64,000 nt of DNA. It comes from Lonicera japonica. Taxonomy: Eukaryota; Streptophyta; Magnoliopsida; Dipsacales; Caprifoliaceae. Shown here piece by piece: positions 35,344-49,300 of this stretch. The notes beneath the pieces were generated by a model. It searched no databases and was not told the DNA's origin. It saw only the letters and a program-made list of their open reading frames with translations. The position numbers were made by a program, and so were the translations under genes. Positions within the stretch are counted from its first letter, which is position 1; each line of letters starts with the position of its first letter. The stretch is taken from the NCBI GenBank assembly GCA_021464415.1, contig CM038470.1:33722099-33786098 (forward strand). Reading direction: 5' to 3'.

Positions 35344-36650
35344 TTTGTATCAAAGAAAAAAACTCTTAAAGTTTGTGAAAATTGAATTTTAGCCCCTGAA
35401 GTTTGGGAAATTTCACTTTAGCCCAAACTTTGAAATTTTTTTTTAGTCTGTTAAAATATCCGGTTAGTCATTATAATGTGTTATTTAAGGTGGGTGATAC
35501 CAGTACCACTTTATTTGTCACAAATACCTTCCATAATAATATACTTCACATCACTATTAAACAATCCACTAATGTGTCACAAACACCACAAACCTTTAAT
35601 TATAATCCACAAATTAATCCAACAATTAACTAATTATATATTATTTAATTAACATTAAGTCAAAATCAATCCAATCAAAAACAAACAAATTCCCCCTCTT
35701 TTCTCCGTCTCCACCTTCAACATATCCACTTCACAATTTCCAACAATTGCTTCATCTCCGCTCACGAACCTAAAACGAACCATAAACTAAACTCAATCCA
35801 AGCTCATATAAATGGCTTCCCAAAACCACCACCACCACCTCGATAACAAGAAAAAAATAGTAACCATTCGACCCACATGAACTGAGTGAACATTCATAAG
35901 ATTGAAGGAACGTTTACTCACCTCACATGCATCAAGTATCATGGGCTTCACTCAACTTATTGAACATGTGTATGGTAATTTTTTAATGCAACTTCATTCG
36001 GCCACATGAAGTGAGCAAGATCTACTATGTGCACTTGGGGCAAAAAAATGAAGCTTTACTCAATTTATATGGACCGAATGTAAATGCCCAAACTTGGTGC
36101 ATATGTATCAAGTAAAGCTTCATACACCCCTTGAAGATCGTTTGTTGTTGTTGATGATGATGCTGATGATGTTGCAAGACATCAAAGTTAAAGCATTAAT
36201 ATATTTGCTCAATTTCTTTGTGAGGAGCGGCCCATATTAGAAATTGTAAGTGATGGATTACTTTGAAATTGAGAGATATATGCTTGATGATGATGGTGAG
36301 ATGTTCTAGAGATAAGAAATAATTTGTGGGTGTGGCTTGCATTGCAATGTAGGAGAGGACGTAATAACTGTTTAGTTTTATAAATTATTAAAGCTAATTA
36401 TTTATATTAAAGAGGGCAGTAGTAATAGGGTGTTAAAGACAAAAAGAAGGGTGAGTAGAGTGTTCGTGACAAGTGGGGATTTGTGATATATCAGAGGGGT
36501 GTTAGTATTACCCCCTTATTTAACCATTTTGAGAAATAAAAAAAAGGGAAAGAAGAAGTATATTTGATAAAATTCATGTTTTGTTCCTAAGATTTTAGAA
36601 ATTGTAATTTTGACTCCCAAACTTCCAAAAAGTGCAAAATATCCCAAAAT
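35344..36650. other. Probable decayed transposon, unclassified
   Basis: No gene seen. The left part ('agcccctgaagtttgggaaatttcactttagccc', in pieces near 35,390-35,430) resembles MULE-type ends, and a weak inverted echo occurs near 36,600. Contains a CAC-rich patch (35,825-35,840) and repeats of a 'cacatgaa...tgagtgaa' word. Copy 2 starts at its right edge. Confidence 0.3.
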
Positions 36651-39600
36651 ATCACTAGCGAGTGGGCTCAAAAATATTGGATTAAGCAGTTTGACCCCTT
36701 TCGGAGGTCAAATAGCTGGGATCTAATTTTATTTAATTATAATCATTGGTGAAGTGGATATATTAACCTGATCTGGGTTGAAACTCAAATTTAAATGGAG
36801 CAAGATCTGTAGCTCGACCTGAATAAATAAAGTCCATAGCCACTAAACTAGACATATAAGCTATATTATGGACTAGCACATTGAAGTCAATGAAGCCCAC
36901 ATGTGGCCTAAGTAGTCAATCCGGCCCAAAGACACTTACACAATATTAAAGCCTAAACTATGGGCCCACACTCTAGACAAGGTTACGACCACATTCAATA
37001 CATTTAGAAGATAAGTGAGGAAGCCTCATACTCAACTAAGCAACTACACAAGATAAAGAATAAGGAATTATTATTCTAAATATTATACTAGCTACTAGCC
37101 TTGTACTATTATACCAAAATTCTTATCCATATCTAGTTCTTTTACAATCTATATTATAAAACATCATATTTGACCAATTTTTTTTCAAAAAGTATAAGAA
37201 TAAATGGTTAAAAATACACATGTAATGGTGTGCATTACTTCTACACCATTAGATGAGTTTTATACACATATCAAGATGTCACATCAAAGTTAAAATACTC
37301 ACACCAATAATATACACACAATAAACTCTCACACACCAATAATTTTGTCAACATTAAAAATGTCATAACTTAAAATAATAAATTCAAAATTTAATAAAAA
37401 TTTAATATTTAAAATCTACTAATCTAGATCAATTAAACAAGAACCATCATGACTATAAAATTATGTAAAAAAAAATAAAAATTATTGAGTAACAATGACG
37501 TAATTAATGTGTTCATACATTATTGGTTATCTTAGTCTATCATTTTTAGGAGTTTCCATGATTCAATTTGGAAAATTTTAAATCATATTGACAGAAATGG
37601 TTTGATTATGTTCAAATCCGGCCTTGAATTTAATTTGTTAAAAAAATAATTTGCCAAGATTAAATTATGTTCAAAAAATATGATTAAAAGATTCTTTAAA
37701 AAATTTAAAACAAGTTGGGAAAATCCCGTATATTTTTTTTTTTCCAACATTAAGATATATTGAACATACGTTTTGGTTGATTAAAACGTGTCGGTTTAGA
37801 TTGTCACACGTTAAACTTTTTTGTTTCGTTATAGGATCATATTTATTTCACCGTGTCAGATGGCATAGGTATACCCTAGTCACTATATAAAGTATCATAT
37901 ATCCTCCAAAGTAGATCATCTAAATATGATACTAGGAACCCTAATAGATAATACAACTCCATTAGAGTAGGGTAAAGCTGGTCCTCACCATTTTAGGCCT
38001 TAGGCAAAAACCGAAAATATATCGTCTTAAAAAGAAAATATTCTAATTTTTTAAATTAAAAAATTAAATTAATTTCATTTCAGTGATAAGATTTTGCATG
38101 CCACCAAAAACAAATTATAATTGCAAAAAACCATGTAAGAAACACTATAATTAAATATCTAATTCTTTTTTATTGTTTTGAAATCAATATATTGGTGCCC
38201 TCTAACTCTCTCATATAGCATGAGAAGATTGAGATTGAATATGGAAAGAAATGATTGGGGAAGAACTGAATAGTTTGTTTCCCAAAACATAGTTAGACCT
38301 TTAAAAACTTGAGTTTTTTCTTTTCTTGGAAAACTGCATTTACAATTAGAAAACCTTTTTTTCTGTTATATATATATATATAGTGAAAATGAGCGATTGT
38401 CTTACTTGCTCTCCCTCAAGGCCAGCTCTAAAGTTATTCATCCGAAAAAGATAGTGAAAATGATTATAGAGTAGGGCATGCCCAAATAATCTGCAACAAC
38501 TTGGCGCTGACTGTAAGAAAACAAAAGTTTTTTATAAAAAATATTACTTCATCAAAAAAACCATCACGGCACCAAGAAGTAAGTAGTTTGCCATCTCCCA
38601 AATCGCCGCCACTGTAATTGACCTAAGCTACGGACAAGAGAAAACCTTACAACATGTGTGTAACTTAATAGAGGTTTTCGCCATTAATACTTCCCTTAAA
38701 GTTCACCTCCGTTGGCACTGCAAGCCAACCGAGACCAGGCGATTGACCCTCAAGATTGTCACATGCCATTAAAAGAGACGTAATTTTACAAATCGTTATC
38801 ACCACAACACGCGTCAGCAAGAGACCTTTGTACTTAGTGATATCTGTCATGATATATGTCGAGGTCTGCATTCAGCATATGGTCATAACAAATTGGGCTA
38901 GCGCAGCCGTGGCATGATACACAGAGGAGGAAGCAACAGTACATAAATGGCAAGCTATGCAAAGCTATCAGACACATGGATGACACAATTGTTAGCACAA
39001 CACGGGTCTAAGCAGGAGTATCGTAGAGACTAGGAGGAGAACCCCCGATGCCTATTATAGCATTAGAATATGTAAAAGAATTGACCATGCGATTCAAAAA
39101 TGTGGAAAAGGGTAAGCATGATCTGTCCACCCTTTGCACGTTGTGAAGAAGACACGCCATTTCCTCGTAAACTGAAAATCCTTATTGGACACATACAACG
39201 TGACTAAGGACCCCATTAATCATTAAATGGCTTATAATTCCATCTTAAAGCCGCACAATGTTACAGATCAAAGGGTTTGTAAAGCCTTTTTAAGTACACT
39301 AAGGGAGCCGACAATGCTGTGCTACCAAGGCCTAAGGAAAAGGTTAATCAACTCATTCAAATAGTTTATTATTGTTTTTCTCTAGCATTTCTCAAGTAGA
39401 AGAGCCCGACGGAAATCGTAAACCATAAACTTGATAGTAAAGTAGAAAGAAAGGGCAACCCTTTAGGAGTACAAAACAAGGTTCAACAATAAGGCAATGA
39501 CTGTGCATGCCCTAGATGACATGATCGTTATCACCATCTTTGGCGACGAGATCATGAATGAGAAGGCATTATAATCTTTCTCTAAGAAAATGTCGACCTC

Positions 39601-39697
39601 TAAAAACGAGGTCAATGATCGAATTCAAAATTATATTGGAGCGGAGGAGGTCCTAGCCTCTCTGCAAGACTTAGTTAGGGATGCCAAAAAAAGAAAG
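36650..39697 (+). mobile_element. Degenerate Ty3/gypsy remnant (copy 2), 5' part
   Basis: Counterpart of 1-1,770. The LTR/primer-site junction 'cttggcgctgactgtaag' is at about 38,500-38,520 and the gag text at about 39,060-39,690. It differs from copy 1 by about 1.4 kb of extra sequence (36,957-38,412) and many point changes. It continues at 44,124 after the copia insertion. Confidence 0.8.
37148..37879 (+). mobile_element. Possible Helitron-like insertion
   Basis: Inside the extra copy-2 sequence, TCTATATTATAAAA (37,148) follows an A, and GGTATACCCTAG (ending 37,879) precedes a T. This fits the A|TC...CTAG|T rule for Helitrons, with a small palindrome GGTATACC near the end. No coding sequence. 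Weak, because such words are common in AT-rich DNA. Confidence 0.25.
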
Positions 39698-42600
39698 TGT
39701 TGGTCGGATTTCAACCCTAGAGGGGGTGAATAAGGTTTAACAAATTTAATGCGGAATTAAAAACTTTTTCAAAATGTTTAAGCAATTTAATTAACTAAAC
39801 AAGTATATCAAGGAATGCAAGCAAATAATCAATCAAACAATCAATCAATATAAATGCAATCAAATAAGGAGCTTGAGTTAGAAAGATTAAACAAATTAGA
39901 AGTCCAAAGCTTTTTGTCCTCACGGTTTTGGTTTACCAAATCATAATCCGCGCTCGGTTAGTTCCCCGAGAAGTTCCACTAATTCCAATCTCCTTCCGGG
40001 TGAAGATCAAACATTTACAAGTGTTGTTCTCTCACTACACTCTACAAGTATTGCTATACCACAATATTCTCACAAGAATCCCTCTTGCTAATCTATGAGA
40101 TTTACCTCTCACAAATACTAAACAAGAATTTGCCTTCTTGTTTTCCTATAAGATCTACCTCTTACAATTGTATACAAATTGTTTGGCGATTCACACCAAT
40201 TAACAATAACTCTCAAGTGTTTAAAGAATACTATTAAAGCTCACACTAGAGTTATTTGTTTGATCAAGATTTATAGCTCAATAAGAATGATTGATCAAAA
40301 ACAATTTCTTGAATCTTTTGATATCGAAGATAGATGAAGTATAGAGTCTGAGAGTGATTCAAAGTTGTCAAAATGTGTCTTAGATAGTGTATATATAGTC
40401 CCAAAAGTGATATAGCCGTTTGTGAGGTTTGGTAGAAGTTTGGTACCAAAAATGGTAAAAAAACAGAAATCCAACGGCTATATTCTAAAGCATCAATCGA
40501 CTGAGTAAAGCCCATCAGTCGACTGATGGACCCTTAGTCGACTGAGCAACTCTGCTTAGTCGACTGATGGGCTCTGTCCATCGGCTAAAATCCCATTTTT
40601 TGCACTTTTGCATATAAGCTCCAAAATTAATTATAATGCTTTGGGGACTTCAAAAATAAGTTCCTAAGACACTTATTTTTGGGAAAACTCAAAATATGAT
40701 CATTTGAATTTAATATGAATTTATTTGAAAATCGGTTTTTGTAAGAATGATGTTTTAAAAAAAAATTGATTCAAACTGATTTTGATAAATCTAAGAATGA
40801 TATTTCAATATGTATGAGTTACATAAATAATCAAATAAGAAACTTTACATTAATCCTAAGCAAACACTAAATTACCAAATAGGTGAGTCTTCGAATGCTT
40901 TGATTTGTTTCTTCAAATTGATTATTCATTGAAGCTTTTCCCTTGAAGCTTTTGCATATCTCTTTGATCTTGATCTCCATGAATAGCATTGATGATGAGG
41001 TTGATTTTCTTACTAGTCCAATGTGTAGTTGACTTGATCGGATAATGATTGAATGATCCTTCTCATGTGGCATGCTTTCTTGATTTTTCAAGTAAGAAAA
41101 CTAAATCAAGAAACATGTGAAATTACGCATGATTGATTTATTGTTATTATCAAAATAAGATTAAGACCTTTAGGTCAACACTCTCCCCCTTTTTTATGAT
41201 GGCAATAAATTAATGTGTGTTTTCAATAACAAGCATAAATAGCATATGAATAGATGATATATGCACCTTCTCAATTTATGCATAGATAAAATAAATGATT
41301 TGTTAAAAGCATTGCAAATATTTGAGATAGTTTTAAAACCAATAAAACATTTTTTATCTCAAATAAGGTTTTCAAAAGAAAACAATTATTAATGTTAAAG
41401 ACATAAATCATTTAATAGTCTTACCAACATTGATTGTCAACAACACATATTTTCTCCCCCTATGGTAACATCAAAAAGGGATCAAGGCCACGGAGAGAAA
41501 ATGGTAACCTTCATGAGTGCTTCATCGATGAGGCAAAGATTTGTACGGCCTTCCATCTTTTGCCATAAGGTAAAGGTTGGCCGTTTCTTCATCACTCGAC
41601 TCGATATCGGATTCGACTTCTTCCGATTCGCTAAAATTTCTTTGAGAGCATGTTTCAATCTTTTATATAGCTCTTCCTTCTTTGCTTTCTTCTCAATTTT
41701 CTCCTCTTTTCTAACCGGACAATTTGACTTGTAATGTCTGGATTTTTAACAATGGAAGCACTTCATTTTCTCACTATCAACTTTTGGATGAGTTGATCTA
41801 TTATTGAAGATCTTTGAGGATGAGGGATAGTTTTTATCTTCCCTTGAGAGTACTTCTTTTTTGCTAAGAATTTCTCAAATTTCCTAGAGATGAGAGCCAT
41901 GTCTCCATCTCCTTTTCCACCATTTCCTTCATTTGGTTTTAAAGCAAAGATTGTCAATGGATTTACTTTCTCTCATCCTTCTTCTCTTTGCAACTCCTTC
42001 TCATGGGTTTTGAGAGAACCCAATAGTTCATCCATGCTAAGAGTTTTGAGGTTCTTAGCTTCTTGAATTACCGTCACCTTAGGCATCCACTTCTTTGGAA
42101 GAATCCTAAGCACTTTTTTAATCTTCTCTTCATTAGAGTAAACCTTGCAAAAAAAGTCCAAAGCATTAGTGAGAATAGAAAATCGACTATACATGGAAGC
42201 AAGTGATTCGTTAGGTTCCATCTTACACAATTCATAATCATGGACAAGTATATTAATATTGTGCTCCTTAACTTGAGAAGTTCCCTCATGGGCAACCTCA
42301 AGATTGTCCCAAATCTCTTTTGCGATTTTGCAACTACAGATTTTGTTGTACTCGTCCATAGTTAATGCATAATGTAAAGAATTTAAAGCTCTATCATTTA
42401 ATTAAATTTTCTTAATATCATGCTCATTGTATTCGGATATTGTCTTAGGAATAATATTTCCCCTTTCGTCGGTTTTTGTAATCTCATAAGGTCCAACAAG
42501 TGTAACCTTTCATTGTTCAAAATCGTTAGCTTGTAAAAATGTGCACATACGATTTTTTCAATAATTATAATTTTTGCCATCAAATAATGGCGGTCTCTAA

Positions 42601-44123
42601 ATAGAAACACCTTCGGAAAAGCCGGTTCCTTGATAATAATACATGATCGAGGACACTAAGATTGTTAAATCAAAATAAGAGTACACCCTCTAATACTAAT
42701 TGTTGGTCGGATTTCAACCCTAGAGGGGGGTGAATAGGGTTTAAAAAACTTAATGCGGAATTAAAAACTTTTTGAAAATGTTTAAGCAATTTAACTAGCT
42801 AAACAAGTATATCAAGGAATGCAAGCAAATAATCAATCAAGCAATCAATCAATATAAATGGAATCAAATAAGGAGCTTGAGTTAGAAAGATTAAACCAAT
42901 TAGAAGTCCAAGGCTTTTTGTCCTCACGATTTTGGTTTATCAAGCCATAGTCTGCGCTCGGTTAATTTTCCGAGAAGTTCAATTAATTCCAATCTCCTTT
43001 CAGGTGAAGATCAAACCTTTACAAGTGTTGTTGTCTCACTACACTCTACAAGTATTGCTATACCACAATACTCTCACAAGAATCCCTCTTGCTAATCTAT
43101 GAGATTTACCTCTCACAATTGAATACAAATTGTTTGGTGATTCACACCAATTAACAATAACTCTCAAGTGTTTAAAGAATACAATTAAAGCAGACACTAG
43201 AGTTACTTGTTTGACCAAGATTTATAGCTCAATAAGAATGATTGATCAAAAACAGTTTCTTGAATGTTTTGATATTGAAGATAGATGAAGTATAAAGTAT
43301 GAGAGTGATTCAAAGTTATCAAAATGTGTCTTAGATAGTGTATATATAGTCCCAAAAGTGATATAGCCGTTTGTGAGATTTGGTAGAAGTTTGGTACCAA
43401 AAATGGTAAAAAAAAACAAAAATCCAACGGCTATATTCTGAAGCATCAATCAACTGAGCAATGTCCATCAGTCGACTGAGCAACTCTGCTTAGTCGACTG
43501 ATGGGGCTTTGTCCATCAGGCTAAAATTTTAATTTTTGCACTTTTGCATATAAGCTCCAAAATTAATTATAATGCTTTGGGGACTTCAAAAATAAGTTCT
43601 TAAGACACTTACTTTTGGGAAAACTCAAAATATGATCATTTGAATTTAATATGAATTTATTTGAAAATCGGTTTTTGTAAGAATGATGTTTTAAAAAAAA
43701 TTTGATTCAAATTGATTTTGATAAATCTAAGAATGATATTTCAATATGTATGAGTTACATAAATAATCAAATAAGAAACTTTACATTAATCCTAAGCAAA
43801 CACTAAATTACCAAATAGGTGAGTCTTCGAATGCTTTGATTTGTTTCTTCAAATTGATTATTCCTTGAAGCTTTTCCCTTGAACTTTTGCATATCTCTTT
43901 GATCTTGATCTCCATGAATAGCATTGATGATGAGATTGATTTTCTTACTAGTCCAATGTGTAGTTAACTTGATCGGATAATGATTGAATGATCCTTCTCA
44001 TGTGGCATGCTTTCTTGATTTTTCAAGTAAGAAAACTATAATCTTAAATCTAGAAATATGTTAAATTACGCATGATTGATTTATTGTTATTATCAAAATA
44101 AGATTAAGACCTTTAGGTCAACA
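39698..44123 (-). mobile_element. Non-autonomous Ty1/copia element, gag only, with two LTRs
   Basis: LTRs at 39,698-41,180 and 42,701-44,123 (TGTTGGTCGG...GGTCAACA on the plus strand). Read on the minus strand, the 5' LTR is followed by TTAGTATTAGAGG (a decayed initiator-Met primer site), then a broken gag, and the purine tract AAAAAAGGGGGAGAG directly before the 3' LTR. The interior is only 1,520 bases and has no protease, integrase or RT. Flanks are GAAAG (39,693-39,697) and GAAAA (44,124-44,128); copy 1 keeps the single GAAAG site at 1,768-1,772. The insertion postdates the duplication. By eye the first 290 bases of the LTRs differ at roughly 20 places. Confidence 0.93.
41460..42660 (-). 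pseudogene. Copia gag polyprotein, broken
   Basis: Minus-strand gag of the SIRE/UBN2 type. The N-terminal part (42,390-42,610) reads RPPLFDGKNYNY then stops: two tryptophan positions have become TGA. The longest open part is 41,973-42,359 (MDEYNKICSCKIAKEIWDNL, ...VAHEGTSQVKEH..., SMDELLGSLKTHE). A zinc knuckle CFHC-x4-H-x4-C is readable near 41,730-41,760 with a stop codon inside it. Capsid and RNA-binding parts are therefore recognisable but not translatable. Non-functional. Confidence 0.82.
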
Positions 44124-44840
44124 GAAAAAACTCGCCAAAGTCCAAGGATCAGAAGAAACCGAAAGACAAGAAGGGAAAAACCAAAGATTAAATCATTGTC
44201 CATCACGTAGATGAGGGAACTCCCTCAAAGGGAATTTTGTTGAGGAACTTATTAAGCTACCGTTAGATCTCCTTTTGAGCCAGACAAACGCATCCATTTG
44301 GGATCGGGGCTTTGACCAAAAATGCAGTAACGAATATTAGCCTTTCTTCACGAACATGCACAAGCATTGGCTTGGAGCCATGTGGACATGCCTGGAATTC
44401 ACCCGGACATGATGGTCCACCGCGTAGGAGCCAACTTCGTCCTTAAGCCTACTCAACAAAAAATGGAAAACACGTCAGTTGAAAAACAAACAATAGCGTG
44501 TGTAAACTTATCAGTGACCAATTTATATGAAAAGTCTGGAACCCTAAGTGGCTAAAAAATGTGTTGTTGAATGCCAACGGGAGCTGGAGACTTTATGTAA
44601 ATTTCACCTATTTGAACAAAGTCTGCCACAAGGTCAGGTTTCCATTGCCATGCACTGACTAGCTAGTGGATGTCACATCTGGACACTAGCTCCTTTGCTT
44701 CATGGACACATATTCCAACTATAACTAGATAAAATAAACCTGTCCAACGAAGCGAAAACCTCTTTTATCACAGATTGGGGTTTATATTGCTATCTAGTTA
44801 TGCTCTTTGGATTTGGAAACGCAGGTGCAACCTAATATTA
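44124..44840 (+). mobile_element. Degenerate Ty3/gypsy remnant (copy 2), 3' part
   Basis: Continues the gypsy element after the copia insertion: lysine-rich gag end (44,145-44,190), a pol linker open frame at 44,367-44,555 (AWSHVDMPGIHPDMMVHRV, the common gypsy text just before RT), then RT text to about 44,830. Matches 1,773-2,490 of copy 1. Confidence 0.8.
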
Positions 44841-45690
44841 GAATCTTGATGGGACCCTCATCGCCCCTATCTCCGCGTGAATCCCATGAGCGCTGGTGTC
44901 TTAAGGGGCACATGTATTTTGCTCGTTCTATTTCTTTGTTCAAAGTTGCTAGTATGTTTTTTGGAAAAACAGACAAAAAATGTAAATGGACCTGAACATG
45001 AAACAAATACGGTCTAAGTAACCTAAGTGGGATAAGAGACTATATTACGATAATAAGAATGTGTTAGGCACCCATATCGCACTATCGGCTTCTAAATGAA
45101 TATGTTTGATTTCAAATTTGATTATATTTCCTTACTGTTTTATGGCCAAATTTGTGTATACGAGTTGCTATTTAGCATATAAAAAGTCCTACTGGCTTTA
45201 GCATGCAAAAGTGCTCTCTAGATAGAAAGACCGATTTGGCCAATAGGAGGCCCGATCCGGTGTACCAATCTTTCGATCAGAACAAACATTATTTATCCAG
45301 TTTCATCAATTTTTGTATAAAAACAAAGCATGTAGAAGCGTATTTTGATTAGTTTATAGCATGTAATGCCAATGTTAGGATGAATGCTAAACACTGAGCA
45401 CTCTAATCTCACATGCTAGTATTAAGACAACTTAACATCTAATATAATATCATATATTAGTCTTATTACTATGTAATTAGTTTTATTACTACATAATTAT
45501 TGTATCTAGTTTGGTTTTATTTACTAATTGACTTGCAAGGGTATTTAAGTAATTTCACAACTAATATAATATTCTTAATGTAATCATTTGGTGTCACTAT
45601 CAAGATAGCTAATATTGTCCTTTTTTACTTTAAACACATAGCATCAGCATGCCTGCGCGCGCGCGCGCACACACATATATGTCTATTCCT
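44841..45690 (+). mobile_element. LTR-like fragment (copy 2)
   Basis: Counterpart of 2,486-3,330. The palindromes are partly mutated here and TATAAAAA is kept at about 45,317. A GC dinucleotide run follows at 45,654-45,669. Confidence 0.5.
45654..45669. repeat. (GC)n microsatellite
   Basis: About eight GC units followed by CA and TA dinucleotides. Copy 1 has only a short interrupted version (about 3,306-3,330), so it expanded after the duplication or shrank in copy 1. Confidence 0.9.
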
Positions 45691-46215
45691 ATCTCCCCCT
45701 AACAAAGCATAAAGAACACATATTCATCTTGGAGGCTCAACTCGAGTGCAAAGATGAAGAAATCATGTTGTTTTTCAAAAGTTTGAAGCAGAATGATGAA
45801 GTTGACGTCCGCAAAGGCATAGTATATTACCCCGAAGACCCAATCGGCACTCTAGGCTCACAGATCAGCACAACAGGCAAGTTAAACAGAGCATCAGGCA
45901 AGTGAGTCGGCACTTTGGGCTTCCCATTTGGCTCATCTGGCAATTACGGTTTTTGACACTCGTTCAAAGTGCAAGAGTCGCAAAATGCGAATATAACCTC
46001 TACGTGCCTTTTTCTCGACATAATTATTATATTTCCGCATTTTATAGCTCTTAAATAATTTGAGTAACTAGTTACAAGTATAGTGTTTAATTATCATTCA
46101 ACTTAATAATGTATGACTCTCGAAAAAGGAAGTGGATAAAGCTGCATTTCCTTAAATTATAACTTCAAAAATAAGTAACAAATTTAGGTAAGAGAGTGAA
46201 CAATTTAGTTGATTG
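45691..46215. other. Duplicated non-coding stretch (copy 2)
   Basis: No gene seen; counterpart of 3,331-3,865. Confidence 0.45.
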
Positions 46216-46230
46216 TTGTACTCTTCAGAC

Positions 46231-46372
46231 CTTTTTTTTACAGGCGATTCATGGATACATCTAGGATTCGAGCCACGGGGGTAACGGGAAGGAATGGGAA
46301 TGCCGTGATTCGAACTTACGACATTTCCTAATAAAAAACGAGACATTACTACCTGACTAGCCCACCAAATAT
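46231..46372 (-). mobile_element. tRNA-derived SINE (copy 2)
   Basis: Counterpart of 3,881-4,036 and better preserved. On the minus strand box B is GTTCGAATC (about 46,307-46,316) and box A-like TAGTCAGGTAGT lies about 35 bases upstream. T-run tail at 46,232-46,239. Flanked by the target duplication TGTA-TCTT-AGA (ending 46,230; 46,373-46,387). Confidence 0.72.
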
Positions 46373-46387
46373 TGTATTCTTGAGAGT

Positions 46388-49300
46388 TAAAATAAATTTA
46401 GGGGCTATTGGCAGAAATGACAAAAGTTATACTCTTTTTCTATGTACTCAAGAACAACATTTTGGCACACTAGTACCGACGACAAATTAAAATATTCAAT
46501 TTAATTTATTAATGTTAAATATAATTTAAATGAAATTACTTAAATTGTTCCTAAAATGCCCTTCAATAAAGATTAATATCTACATTAAATTGATTACCTA
46601 AAATTTTGCTAGAGATATGATTTCGGATTAACCTTAATTCAAAGTTAAATTTATATCTATCAATTGTATTCAAACCAAAAAGTCAACCACTAATTAAAAA
46701 CATTCAAATTTAAAAGCGAATTAAAAGCATTCACATTTAAATAATAGAAAAATAATTATACAAAACGAGCTCTGACTACAAATAGAATTACATCCAAAAA
46801 AATGAGTTAAGTTTGGTGGATCGAGCAAGTTATGAACACATAACCATGATGAAAATATATAATTGGGATCATAAAAATTGCCATAAAGAAGCGTAATTGG
46901 TTAAAAAAAATGAGTTATTTATTTTGGCGATGATCATTAATATTTTGCGACGATGATCATTAATATTTTGCGACGCGAATTCACCTAAATATTATGAACA
47001 ATATTTAGTTCATAATATTAAGGTGAACTTATTTAATTGATGTGAAATAACAAGCATAAACAATATGAGATTGAATACAAATAAAAAGTACCTTACCCCG
47101 ATGGCGTAGTAAAGTAAGTATGACTTCGAATATTTGAGACTTCATTCTATATCAGTGGGATGAATTTACCATTATAATTTTGAATTGGACAAGCTCAATA
47201 CGATAATCTGAACGAATACCTGATACGAATAAATGCACCACCACTAGATTACATGTGGTACACATAAAATTCTGTGTACAATTGAGATTTTTGTGTACCA
47301 CATTTAAGTTAAGATAACACAGTATATACCTTAGAAATATGAATAATACACGAATTATTATATACTTTATAGTGTATTAGCTGAAATAAACTTAGCTGCA
47401 TTTAAAAGAGAAAATATATTGGGCTTGGAATTAGGTTGGCCCATTTAGTACAATTCCCATGACGAACATACGTGTAAATTTTTTATTAGCATTAAGAAAA
47501 ATAAAGCAAATAACATTGCAATGCAAACAATAAATTGAAAAATAATAAACCAAATTAGAGATTTGGGAAATACAAATTATAATAATTAACTAAAAAATCA
47601 ATTTATATAAAACAAATAGTTACTATCCATATCCATGTATTAATTGTATGGGCCAAAAAAAATAAATGGCCTATATTATGTGCGGCACGTATATCTATGT
47701 TTTAATTATATGTGCCAAAAAAATAAATGCCTCATATTATGTGTGGCTCATATAATATGAAAGTAAGTACTCAAAGTATAAATAATTCAGTAATATGTTT
47801 GAAGTATGTTATATAAATGTTAGATAAAATAATCAGTTTAGATAAGTTAATATGACTACGCATGCAAGGAATTTTTTATAATATTAAAATGTTAAAATGA
47901 TGCATAAGTTAAAATGGATGATAGTATTTATAAAATAATTATGGGACAAAAGTTGTTTTACACAGTAAAATGGATTTTTAAAAAGTTCAAATATATGTGT
48001 ATATATAATGACATAATCTCAAAGATGAACATAACAATATCACAAAATATCTTTAACAACAGTTAAAATCATCAAAATTAATTACTATTATCATGAAATT
48101 TTCATTCAAATTGAACAAGGTTAGAACCAACATTACCTCTTATCAAAGTAATAAATAAATAAACAAAATATTAAATCTATTTTTTTTGGCTCAAATTCGT
48201 CCTTTTTAAAAAAGTTTGGGGTTTAAACTAGACGAGTACAAAGTTATGTCCTTTGTTAGAACCACCCAATTTAATTGGCCCTTCCCATTATTAGAAAATA
48301 AATTTATTAATGTTGCTGAGCGTAAACGGAAAAGGATAAAAACACGTGGCAGACTATTGGGCTCTGCAGGGATTAAATTAAATTATTTTTTTAAAGAACT
48401 CTGGAGGGATTAAATTCATAATTGTACTTGAACCGATTTTAGAATCTTTTATTTTATGATGGAATAAATTACATACACTCAACTTACTTAGGAAGAATTA
48501 CTTAGTAAGTTGAGTGTATGTAATTACACTCACTTCTAATTAGACGGACTTTAGGAGTTTAACTGATAATAAAATTACTTTAAGGAGATGTTTGTGACAC
48601 GAAAAATGCTTGTAATAAATATAAAAATTGTAAATAACACCGTCCTAAATTATAGAGAACATTACAGTAAACAACAAACATTTACCTACATAACACTGTC
48701 AAGGCAAAAATTACGAAAATAGTGTACTTTTGGAAAATAATTACAAAAGTAGCAGAAAACAGCCCAATATTTATAAAAAAGATAGAAACGTACATGATTT
48801 ATTTTTCCGACTTTGCCTTTTTTATTTAGTACTCAATTTTTTTCATTTTTATTAATCGATTTCTCTCTCTCTCTAAAAGATAAACTCCCCCCCATAGTTC
48901 ACTAACCCATCTTCGGCTATTGTCACACTAGCTACCCCCACATGTTTACTTTATATCTCTAAAATGTCTATAGAATAGTTTCATATGACTATATATATGT
49001 ATGCTATACTTGTATAAAATATTTTATTCAGAGTTAGCTAGATAAACGTAATAAGGTACAATTTTGTCCAATCAGATATTACATTGTACACGAGTGAATA
49101 TACAAATATTTAAATATGTACTTATTTTACTACCTGCAATTAAGACATGTATAAAAAAAAAACTATAAACAGCTCTTTTATTTAAGACCCGTGTGAATGA
49201 AATGGGATGGGTTAGTAGGCAACAAAATAAGCGTGAATAAGACAAAAAGGTATTAAGGACAAACATTTCATAGTAAAAGTTGACTGTTGTTTTAGTAACC

